NCBI RefSeq assembly: GCF_041146795.1
Contig: NC_135170.1
Coordinates: forward strand, 33,745,033-33,809,032
Direction: 5' to 3'
Length of the DNA: 64,000 nt
Origin: Maylandia zebra
Lineage: Eukaryota > Chordata > Actinopteri > Cichliformes > Cichlidae
Notes under the pieces: model-generated
Database searches by the model: none
Seen by the model: only the letters and a program-made list of their open reading frames with translations
What the model was told of the DNA's origin: nothing
Made by a program: the position numbers and the translations under genes
In this document: piece after piece, positions 1-11,252 of the stretch
Layout: each line of letters starts with the position of its first letter
Position numbering within the stretch: position 1 is the stretch's first letter

Positions 1-2150
1 TGTACTTATGCCCGTGTCCTCAGCATAAATGGCATTATTTCACAGGTGAGAAAGCAGCAACAGGTGTGACAGAGGTGCTTACACTTTAATCAATTCATTA
101 TAAACTAATTTATCTACTTATCCTTCTATGGAAGCTTTATGGGTGTGTTTGGTGTTTCACACACAGCGTCTGCATTTTGGCTTAATTTTTTGTTAAATAA
201 ATAACGACATGATATAATGTGTGTTGTTGTTCATCTGAGATCATATTTACTGAATTACGAGACCTCCAGAGGATCCGAAGGTTCATTTTGTGTTCTGTTT
301 GCACTAACGTGTCTCCATCTACTCATACAGCCAACATTACGTGACATTTCAAACAGTGTCTGATAAAATGATCACATCTTCTCTTCATCCGTTCATTTTC
401 CTCGTGGTTCAAGGTTGCAGTCGGCTGAAGTCTGAGGGTAAATTAAATGCACTGAGTCATCGTTGCAGCTAGCTGTTCTGTTGTATTTTACATGAAGAGA
501 GTGATTAAATGTTTGGCATGAAAAACAAATAAAGAGAGATGAGATGATAAATGGCAAATGTCCTTGGCCAACAACACAGTTTCTGAATGATCCAACAGTT
601 TAACACTTCCTCACACACCCCCTGGAGAGCATCACACAATTTGAAAGGCAAATTCAAAATACTGTAACAGCTTGAATTTCAGGGACAAGAGGACATTTCC
701 AATCAGCGGGGCTTTGAATCTAAACTAAATAAGACTTTAAAGGCATGGTGTGATGCTCTGTGACAGGATTTAACCCCTTCTAGCTTCAGTCTCTGTCTGC
801 ATTTCAGTTCCTTGCTTTAAATTTTTATTATCTGCTAATAAAATAAGTTTTCCTCAGCTCGTCATTCTTGTTATTTCTGTTTTTCTAGAGCATTTTTGTG
901 GCGACGACAGGGTCCAATCATTAAAAACAAACAGATAGGCAGAGCCAGCAGTTGATACTATGACTCAGCCACTACAAAACTAGAAAGCATGAGTTTCCAT
1001 GTGCCACGACCTGCACAGACAGAGTTTCAGCCGGGCAACACCCATTGGATAAAAGTAGGTCAAGTTTACATTCACGTCATTCTCCGCTGTGGAATTACAG
1101 TGGACCGTTTCCCTGTTGCTCAGATTTACAGTTGAACGCAGCTGCTCTAAGAAGCTCGTTTTGTCGTGCCTGAGAGAAAGACAGTGTAAAGTACACAAAA
1201 GCAGGAGCTCATGTTCGAATATGAGCATGCACTAACCCTGAGGAGCAACTGTAGCAATCAGGAATCTGTGCCGTTATCACAAAACCAAGCTGGTTCATTT
1301 ACTGGTCCGAGGTGGGAACATATTCGCATCCAAATGAGTTTAAATAACTCTGACATAAAATATTCTTAAATAAAAGTTTTTTGCTCATATGTTGCTTAGG
1401 AAGTTTAAACCTCGGTGAAATAAACCACCCAACAAACAAAACAAAACCCCCCCAAATGCTGTTCGTGTACATTTTTCTGTGTAATGTAGTAAAAATGATT
1501 TAAATGTGTTTTTAGGAGGAAAGCGCCCACACTCGTAATGTTTTAAATGCTTTTGGTTGGCCTGAAAAAGAACATTTGTTGTTTTTTTGTATAGCTGAGG
1601 TACAAATCCAGCGTAACTGATGGGCTGCAACATGTAACAGATTTTACATTTTGGCATAAATCCTCCAATTTCCTTGAGGTTGTAGCAAATATTGGAAAAT
1701 TACATGGTTTCATCTGAACCGTTAAACATTTCACTAATAGGCTACAGATTATAACTGACATACGCTTGAAGTTTCGTGGTGGGCATGTGTGGGCGAGCAT
1801 TACACAACCTGTTGTACAACCCACTTTTTAGCAAAACCGCGTGACATTCATTTAAAAGTTCAAAGACAAGAAATGAAAATTGACCCTTGTTGTTCATAGC
1901 GTGCTAACTGTGCACATCCTGGATGTTGCTTTGAAACTGATCGTTTAGCATTGATGGGACCCTCACTTATATGTAGAACAGTTATTCTATCTGCCTTAGC
2001 TTAAACCTCATTGAACGTTTTTGAACTGCATGCCGATAACAAGCCAGACAATTGTCCTTCTCTTTAGAGGACACAGCGTCCGGAGAGTCTTTCTGAATCT
2101 GTCTAATATTTCTATTTTTCTCTGCATGGTACAGTTTTAACTTTCAAGTG
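1..2150. other. Intergenic, upstream of hlf; no gene seen
   Basis: AT-rich DNA with only short chance reading frames that lack family similarity, conserved splice context or a domain. I see no RNA gene and no clear repeat boundary. Confidence 0.6.
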
Positions 2151-2177
2151 TTCCTAAGTTTGTGTTTCTATGCAGTG

Positions 2178-2348
2178 ACCTGCAGCCTGGTCCTTACAGC
2201 CTAGTTCATTCCTTGAAGAGGTCTCTCCATATTCTCTGAATCTTTTAATAATTGTATGCACTGTGCATAAAAGAAAGTCCCAAATTCTTTGCATTTTTTG
2301 TGGGAGAAACTTGAAATTGTTGAAGTTTTTACCTATCAATTTATTCAA
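2178..2348 (-). mobile_element. Decayed Tc1/mariner-type transposase fragment
   Basis: The minus strand encodes a stretch containing TVHTIIKRFREYGE. It strongly resembles the end of the N-terminal helix-turn-helix of teleost Tc1-like transposases (typical form: STVHTIIKRFRESGE). The flanking residues (FLPQKMQRIWDF before, GHCIET after) also match the family loosely, but in part in a shifted frame, so the copy has lost its frame. No DDE catalytic domain or terminal inverted repeats were found nearby. This is a short inactive relic. The identification rests on memory of the family, not on a search. Confidence 0.55.
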
Positions 2349-3540
2349 TTAATTAACATCGATTAAAACAATAAAACTAATAAAACCCAAACAATTTCTA
2401 AAATGTAATCATTAATAATTGACTAGATTTCTCGATCTGACTTTAAAACTGGCTCTGAACCCTCCTCGAGGTTAGATAATACTGGGAGATGTCACATTTT
2501 CTCAATTTTTAAGGCATTTTTCATTTTATTTTGTTTGTTCTTTGGTGATGCACATTCCAAAAATGGCATTTAATAAAACCAGCAGCTAAAATTGTGACTT
2601 CTGGTACCTCCAAGAATCTGGAGTCCTGGGGCAGTTGTTTGCTTTGCAGATAGTCTGATCTAGCTCTTGTGGAACAATTCATGGAAAATGCCCTTGTTGT
2701 GCTGAAATAACTTCTCTTTTTTTAAGGGGGGGCAGGGAGGGGGGGGGGCAAAGGAGACAGATATTTAATGACCTCTACATAGTTTTATGGATAGTGCTTT
2801 GGCTATCTGGGGGTTTTGTAGTGTAGTATGTATATTTCTTTGCAACTACGGTGAGAGGGCAGGGTGAAATAAGATAATAAAAAGGTTTTATTCATCTCCA
2901 TAAAATCTTTTATGACAAAGATGCTTGGCCTAGTAAAGTAAATATGTACGTAATAAACTTCTGGTGGCTTTGAGAGTTCAAATTGACTCCAACCTAAGAA
3001 AACACCAGCAAATAAAGAAATGCTGCAAAAGCGCACAAACCACAATGATTTAGGTGAGACAATAAAGTGACAAACCGGCTGTGGAAGTGACAGAAACCAA
3101 AAGATCCAATGGACAGAAGTGAAATGCGCTGAAAAGATTGTGAGGAAGAAAAAGATGCTTTTGGTGCATTTTTCTACTACAGCTGTTAGTTTTGGTTTTT
3201 ACTTCTGCTGTATTTTGTGAGCCTTGGCAGCATTTTTATTTTTTTATGATATTTTCTTATTTTGCAGTGCATTTGGTCTCTCAGGGCCAGACTTCTTCTG
3301 GACACGATCTATCCTGTTATACGTTATACATGTATTTCATCATATTTTGAAAGGCAGTGTTAAATAACACTTTTACATGCCAGTTTAAACTATAATAATC
3401 TCTATATTAATATTTCCCCTAAAAAACTGAAAAATAATTAAAAGTAAATCTAAATGTATGTGTACTTGCTAGACACGTACTTTGATTAAAGCCAATGTTT
3501 CCGACTGTCACTGAACGCACCTCTGAAGCAACTCTTTTTT
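2349..3540. other. Intergenic, hlf 5' flank; no gene seen
   Basis: AT-rich sequence with no supported gene. One G-rich tract lies at 2726-2748 (three G runs) and poly-T runs adjoin the hlf promoter near 3534-3550. Confidence 0.55.
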
Positions 3541-3887
3541 CTTTTTTTTCCGAACGCGCCGCGCTCCCCGCCCTCCCGGTGCTTTGACGTCACCGGCATC
3601 CGTCTCCGCACATGGATGGAGGAGTGTAGGAGCTCTGACAGCGACACTCCTCCCTCTGCCCTCCTCCTCCAGCTATTTGCCAGCCGCCCTCGACGACAGA
3701 CAGCCAGCCGCTCGCCGACCTGCTGCTGCGCGGAACCCTATCGTCTCCCTCCGAGCACCGGCGTCGTTTATTCCACCTGCGCGGGACCTTCACGGACCGG
3801 CCAGCGAGTTCGGTCGCCTCTTTTTCTTTTGTTTGGGGGGAATTTAAGTCTTTGTGAGCTTTGTTCTCAAATTGCCCTTCAAGACAT
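3541..3887 (+). promoter_or_regulatory. hlf: hlf promoter region and 5' UTR
   Basis: The composition switches abruptly from AT-rich to GC-rich with many CpGs just before the hlf start codon. It has CCGCCCTCCC-type Sp1-like boxes near 3568-3579 and a perfect palindromic CRE at 3585-3592. No TATA box is evident. The transcription start probably lies within about 3600-3800. An in-frame TGA at 3855-3857 closes the frame upstream of the chosen ATG, so there is no N-terminal extension in this exon. Confidence 0.6.
3585..3592. promoter_or_regulatory. Full palindromic cAMP response element
   Basis: Perfect TGACGTCA, 296 bp upstream of the hlf start codon and inside its GC-rich promoter. CREB/ATF proteins bind this sequence. 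It suggests cAMP/CREB input to hlf, as for several clock-linked genes. Binding itself is inferred. Confidence 0.6.
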
Positions 3888-6800
3888 ATGGAGAAAATGG
3901 CCAGACCTCTTCCTATAAACCCAACTTTTCTGCCGCCGACTCACGGCGTGCTGAAATCCCTGCTGGAGAATCCGCTGAAGCTGCCTTTCCACCACGATGA
4001 AGGTACGTTTAAACCGGGCCAAAACTTGAAGCCGCGAGCGCGCACTCTCGGCCGTGGTGTTTACGTGCGGGCTGTTGTGGTCATTCAGTGCGTAGATTTG
4101 ACAGATCGGAGGCGATGAAGGACACTGGTTCGCTAAATCCATCAGCTGTGACTTTCCTGTTAACGTTTTTACGACGTTTGTCGATGTAACGTTATTTATC
4201 ACAGATCGCTGTCCGTATCTGTTAAATGTGAGTTGACTGACAGGTTGACGTGAACTTTGGCTCGAGCTGTTTAGCATGTACTTGTCATGTAAATTAGCGC
4301 AGTGCGTGTTAATTTGCACGCTATGTGCTCCCGACTGCGCCGTTTTGAGCTTGCGGGCTCCTTCTGCAACCTTTAAACCCGCTCGTCTTCTGTGGGATTT
4401 ACAGTAGCGCCACCTCTGGCTGCCGATAGAGGGCGTCGTTTCCGTTATGAAGCTGCTGCTGTTTGCGCTCTGTTTGGATTCTTGGATGCATTGAGTGAAA
4501 ATGTATTTAAATATGAGTGGAGAGCAGGTTATTAATTTTTAAAAGGTGATTCCATCCAAGTTACAGGTTTCTATGTGCATTTCTATGGTTTTATTTGTCT
4601 GTGGTGTAAAATGTTGGACTTTTGTCACCGCTTCAGCACACTTGGAGCCAATACTTTTAATGTTGCTTACATTATTGGAAGATGACACACTGAAATCCCA
4701 TCAGAAATAATTTATTGGCGTGTTTTAATAAGTTAACATATTATTTTTTTGTTATTTTTAACATCTGGTGCTTGCACAGATAAATAAAGTATTTTAAATT
4801 CGGTTAATCGTTTAATTTGGTCCCTTTTTGGAAAACTGGTTAAACTGACCCTTTTTTTTAACATGAGACCCTGTCTATTTATAACCAAGATCTGACCCGT
4901 GATTTCCCTCAATAAAGCAAGACAATAAAATGACTGTGTGCAAACATTTGCAGGATTCGGGAAGGACAAGGAGAAGGAGAAGAAGCTGGACGATGAGAGC
5001 AGCGCAGCCAGCCATCCACAGTCGGCTTTCCTTGGCCCGACCCTCTGGGACAAGACCCTGCCCTACGATGGGGACAACTTTCAGCTGGAGTACATGGACC
5101 TGGAGGAGTTCCTGTCGGAAAACGGCATCCCCGCCAACTCGGCCCAGAGCGACCAGGCCCCGCAGACGGCGCAGCCGCCGCAGGCCCCTCTGCAGCAGGC
5201 CCCGCCACCTGCCCCGCCCACGCCCTCCGTGGTTGACCTCAGCAGCCGTGCCACCACATCGGTTCACACGGGCATGGCGCCTCAGACCTGCCTCCACAGC
5301 CCCAGCACAGCAGGTAGGCAGCCTATGCAGTGGAGCCTATCATGCACCTCGAAATACTCGAGGCCACGTGAGTTAGTTGTACCCTTTCAGTGTCGGGGTG
5401 GGGGGGCGGAGGCCTCGAGAGGTCCGTCCTCCTGTTTGCTCACCTGGTGCAAGCACACTCTCGCCACATTTACTCACTATCAGCCAGGACGCTGAGACAG
5501 AACAATATCTTGTGCGTTTTCTCATTTAGCTCCTGATTGGAGCGTTGCATCGCACCTTAAATTCACCCTGACACACTTTAGTCCTGTTATACAGCCCTGC
5601 ACTGAACTTTGGAGCGCCTGTAAGAAAGCTCAAGTTCAAGGGTGGTGTACAATCTCATTCACAAAGCTCCGATTAGCAGAACAAATCTTCCCGCACCAAC
5701 CGTGTCAGGCATTAGTCATGGTTGTTTTCTGTGTTGTGTTTCTAAAGTTGTATTGTTGCCTTCAGATTCACCCTTTTAAAGTTAGTTTCCATCGTCTTCA
5801 TTCAGAATAAATCCCTGCTGGGTTTGGCAAACACTGACATCGGCTGTTTACATTACTCAGAAATGTGACTCAGAGACTACTACATACTGCTGAGCTTCAT
5901 TTAGTTTGCACACATACTTCTTTTCAGCTCGGTGATGTGACTTTTGAATGAATTTTAAGGTGCCGTCTAATTATTTCTTTATTGGTTGCATGAAATCCTC
6001 AAAGCATTTTAGGTGTTAGAACCATGTTTTGTTTCGGTGCAGAGCTCCAGCGTTTCAGTGACGTGTTGATAAGCTAAAGCTCCTCATCCAGGAAGATTTC
6101 TTTTATTGTAATGAGCTAACATTAAGTGGGCAGTTTGCATTCAGGCGGAGGCGCTAAACTGTGTGACTGAGTTTGTTAAGGCGCTGCCAGATTCTGTTTG
6201 GGTTTTACGCCAGACACCAGAAGGATTGAAGTCAGTTTAAAGGACCGGCCTTCGGTACGAATGTAAACGGAGCGAGGTCTCTGCATTTAAAGGGAAGCAA
6301 GAAGTTCTTTATGTTTGTTACTCGATGCTCAAGTGGGGGCGTCCTGATTAAGTGAGTGCCTAATAGTTTGAGTGATATTTCAATGACACAACTGATAATC
6401 AGGATGAACGTGGACTGATCTGACCAAAGACTTTGGATGATAATAGAGGATGACTGGTGATTTGGCCTGACATCAGATGGGTCAAGGTCGACTCCTCGTC
6501 TATAAAATCACTCTTTTCTTAAAAGCCGCAAACAGAGTCCCGACATAAATGCTACGCAGCTGTTGTACTGGCACCTGAAAAGAAAACTCCCCCTCAGCGC
6601 GTCGTGCCTCTGAGTTTGGAGATTAGGAAGGAACAAACCTTGATGAGGTATTGTCAGCATTGTGTTGGCTTTACTCTAATATGCTAAATACATTACACAG
6701 CACCAAATCTTAGCTCTTGAACCAAGTTGGGTCATGGAAAGCTACCAAAATATTACCAGGCGTTGATAAGAAAGAAGGTTCAAATGAAAGTTTAATTAGC

Positions 6801-9800
6801 TACATTTTATTGACCAAGTGGCTTTTACAAAGACACTGAAACGTTCCACTGCGTCCTCGTTATGTATATGAAAGCCGATGATTAGTATCGGCATTGATTG
6901 ATATCTGTGTCGTTCTTTATGCTGATTAAGTGCTCAAAGATGGTGTGATGAAGAGCTAGAAGACATAATAAAGACTTGATCGCATTCGCGGCACAAAAAG
7001 TCGAATCAGTAACAAAAAAACTGCATCTTTGGGTAACCCGATAAAATATCCAGCTGTTACATTTGTAACACCTGTTGCCTTTTAAGCCTTTCTATCCATA
7101 AAACAGTAATAAAAACCAAATATTATGACCTTCACCTCTCAGCGTTTGCGCTGACATAGCTTACACTGCTATCTCTTCATGACGCAAGTGACTAATAGTG
7201 GCGCTCTCTCTGACGCTGTAATTGGCCAAAGTTTCTGTGGTGTCGGCTGTGAGTTTCACAGTGTTTGCACGACAACAATAGCGAGGCAAACATTTAGAAA
7301 AGTGTGATTTTTATTTTTTATATTTATATATAGACCATTTCCTGTTCCCATTTATAATAAAATCAAATGAATAGACTTAATAACATCATTTTAACAACAC
7401 CCAGCACGCCCCTGCGGGCGGTTTATCCTTCAAGCTCGGGTCCTCTACCAGAGGCCTGGGAGCTTGAGGGTCCTGCGCAGTATCTTAGCTGTTCCCAGGA
7501 CTGCGCTCTTCTGGACAGAGATCTCCGATGTTGTTCCTGGGATCTGCTGGAGCCACTCGCCTAGCTTGGGAGTCACCGCACCGAGAGCTCCGATTACCAC
7601 GGGGACCACCGTTACCTTCACCCTCCACATCCTCTCGAGCTCTTCTCTGAGCCCTTGGTATTTCTCCAGCTTCTCGTGTTCCTTCTTCCTGATATTGCTG
7701 TCATTGGGAACCGCTACATCGATCACTACGGCCGTCTTCTTCTGTTTGTCTACCACCACTATGTCCGGTTGGTTAGCCACCACCATTTTGTCCGTCTGTA
7801 TCTGGAAGTCCCACAGGATCTTAGCTCGGTCATTCTCCACCACCCTTGGGGGCATCTCCCATTTTGACCTCGGGACTTCCAGGTTATACTCCGCACAGAT
7901 GTTCCTGTACACTATGCCGGCCACTTGGTTATGGCGTTCCATGTATGCCTTGCCTGCTAGCATCTTGCACCCTGCTGTTATGTGCTGGATTGTCTCTGGG
8001 GCATCTTTACACAGCCTGCACCTGGGGTCTTGCCTGGTGTGATAGACCCCAGCCTCTATGGATCTTGTGCTCAGAGCTTGTTCTTGTGCTGCCATGATTA
8101 GTGCCTCTGTGCTGTCTTTCAGTCCAGCTTTGTCCAGCCACTGGTAGGATTTCTGGATATCAGCCACCTCCTCTATCTGCCGGTGGTACATACCGTGCAG
8201 GGGCCTGTCCTTCCATATATATATATATATATATATATACACATGTGTATGTATGTGTGTGTGTATATGTATGTATGTATATATAGGTGTGTAGGTGTGT
8301 GTGTTCTGCTTGGGTCTGTCTCTGTCTGCCTCTTCACATTTGTCTCTCACGTGAACGCGGCTGGGGTTTCCTGCAGCATGCCGGGCCATGTGACGGACAC
8401 ATGCAGGCGCCGTGTGCAGCGCTGAGCTGCAAACAGGAGCTTGTCACGGCATGAAACCTGCCCGCTTCTCTTGTCTCCTCCTCCCTCCGTCTCTCACTCA
8501 CTCTCACTTTCACGCTCCCCACCTCTCCTTCCCTCCCTACAATGCTGTCCACTTCCTGTCCAGTCTTCCTCCCCCTCCCTCGCCGGGCTCAGCTCTAAAA
8601 CAGCCTCGGACTCAGAGCCAAGGCACAGACTGTACCCTGCAGAGATCACATGGACTCGGGTGTGCTTCGGTCACGTGAGCGCAATATTGTTCCAGCTCAG
8701 CGAGTCTAGTCTCGTCTAACCAGCCACACTGCCACCGTCGTCTAGCGATACAGGCAGCTGATAAGTTATCACAAGCAACAAACAAATAAAAGAGAGGGGG
8801 ATGGTTTTCCTCAAACTAGCGGTTGGTTCAGAAGATGGACTCTGCTACACCGTTGGCAGGAGGCAAAGGGGAAGTCAGATCTAGGAGGGGTCAAAGGATG
8901 TGTTGTGGCGCATTCCACTAAGTTATGAAAGGTGGCTTGATGAGGGGGAAAATGAGCCGTGGCGAAAAATATCTCTCCGCTTTGTTGTTGTGGCCAGTTT
9001 CCGCTGGTCTTGTGGAAATGGTAGCTTTCCTCTGCAGGACCAGCCCGTCCTGCATGAGTGCCCTCGAGGAATGAAGTCCTGTTGACTTACAAGACACGGA
9101 GACAAACAAAATCTACGCACTTATCATAATGAACGGGGTGGGGTGGGTGCACGGTCTTAAGGGAATTTGGTGCTTCACTGTAATTTTAATAGTTTTAGAC
9201 ACCAATGGAGCCCCATGGCCCAGAGGTATAATTAATATCTGATTTAGGACGCTTTAATCAAATTTGTTTTGAGTTGGTGCATTTTTTTTTACCTTGCCAC
9301 TAGGATTTTTACGTCATGCAAATACGTTTTGACTGCCAGCTTAAAGAAGCATCATTTAAAGCCAACATAGAGGAACAGCACTTGTGGCCTTTAACGCTTT
9401 TGCACAGTATCGAGTGACTGCTGTTGGGCTCGTGTCACTCCGAGGTCAGAGTTCTGCTGCACTTCCATCCCCGCGCACAGATATGACCACCAGCTCCGCT
9501 TATCGCCGACCGTCGTGTTATCACCCACGCAGCCACATGATTACACTCACAGTAAGCTCGATACGATCATTTAGCGTGACAACAGCCTGTAACCAGCGGC
9601 GCACCGAAAGAGATAAAGTCCACAAAGGAAAACAAGTTCCACGGGTATTTCTCAGCTCAATCCTGCTTTCCCACAGCTTTTTATAAGACAGACTACCTTT
9701 CATGCCTTGTTAATTTTAGATTTCCTGGTCAGGGAGGGAACTATTTTGTGCATCCACATTCAACTACTTCCTCTCCCCTGGAATGTGCGGTCCATTAGTT

Positions 9801-11197
9801 TAGGATACTGCAGGTCAATGAACGGGCTTGTGTTGTAACTCTGGTAATTAGGAGATCCCAGTGGCTCGTAAAGGTGATTAGGGTGAGGTTGGGTATTTGC
9901 AGGTTGGCAGACAAACTCCAGTTTTAGTTGGTAAGAGGCTTTGCTCTCCAGCAGGGCTCGGTTTATGAATGGTGGTGGAAGAGAGTTCAGCTATTTGTAT
10001 CTTAGCTTACAGACAGATGTATCTCTACTCTGGAAACGGTGACTCTACTTACCGACCCGACCTTAGTTGACTTGCTAAAAGATATTATTAAAAACACCTT
10101 ATTCACCAAACAGGTCATCAGTATTGCTCGTTGTCTAACCCGCAGCCTTTATCTCAGATTGAGGGTTTTTTTAAGCATCTATACTCATAATTATAACATT
10201 GAGAATAAATAAAAAAAAGCCCACAATACCATGATAGACCAACAGGGGGCTACAGCCCACATTTTGGGACCACAGCAAAAAATATGTTGACATATCAAAA
10301 GCTGGTATTAAATCTGTTCTTTTTTTATTATATAATTCCAGTTTTTTCAAATAAGTTTAATGCTGAATTTTCAAGAAAGTTAATAAAGAGGTTGAAGATA
10401 TCCAACTGTAACCATTCCCAGAAAAAATGCCAGAGGAAATTCCCTTTTCCTCAGATTTATGAGCTGATAATCGGTCATTTTAATACTCCTGCATCGTTTT
10501 TTCCGAACAAACCTGCTTCAATGTTGTTTTCCTTTTACTTTCTATGAGAAATCCGAAGCAGGGTGGCCACTCTCTCGAGGTTTTCTTGTCATGTGATGAA
10601 GGAACCGTCACTTCCTGTGGTTGGGACGGTGCCTCTTGAGGGGCAGACAGATGCAGAGTGAGCTCAAGGATTCAGTCTGTTTCTGTTTTAAATGCAAGTG
10701 TTCTCAAACCTCCACGGCATCCAAAAGCAGAAAGCGGTGCGACTGTGTGCACGCTGGATGAAGGTCTGCAGCATTCATTGGCCATGGCCGCTCACAAGTC
10801 CAACAATTTGGGTCGTGATGTATGAGCTGCCAGTGGATCGGCAGCTCGTGGGAATGTAGGCCGCTGTGACTCGCTTTATTCGCTGTTTTTTTTTTTTTTC
10901 TAAGTGGGGAATACAAATGGGGTTTTTAATCACAAAACTAATTAGTGCTAATGTGATGAATCACTCAGTAAATGTTCAGCGAACTGGACTCGTTGGCCCT
11001 CAGCTTGAGATTGGTTGGAGAAGTCTCACACGACAGGCAGGTAGAGATGGGGGGAGGGGGCTGCTGATAGCTTTCAAGATGGTTTGAGAGTTGACTTCCT
11101 TGAGATCTCTAGACAATCAGTGAAATCAGCAGTATTAACAGTTCATTATAATAAGCGCGTAGATCTTGTTTGTCTTCGTGTCTTGTAAGAAGTGAGG

Positions 11198-11252
<55 letters not shown>

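Noticed and set aside
3879-4319. 146-codon minus-strand frame over hlf exon 1 and intron 1
   Set aside because: Antisense to the conserved exon, with no similarity or promoter.
4875-5297. Minus-strand frames opposite hlf exon 2
   Set aside because: Shadow of the conserved plus-strand exon; Arg/Gly-rich with no similarity.
8215-8389. Extension of the LINE frame through the microsatellite
   Set aside because: The Tyr/Ile/His repeats come from reading (AT)n/(GT)n; the element's protein ends at about 8214.
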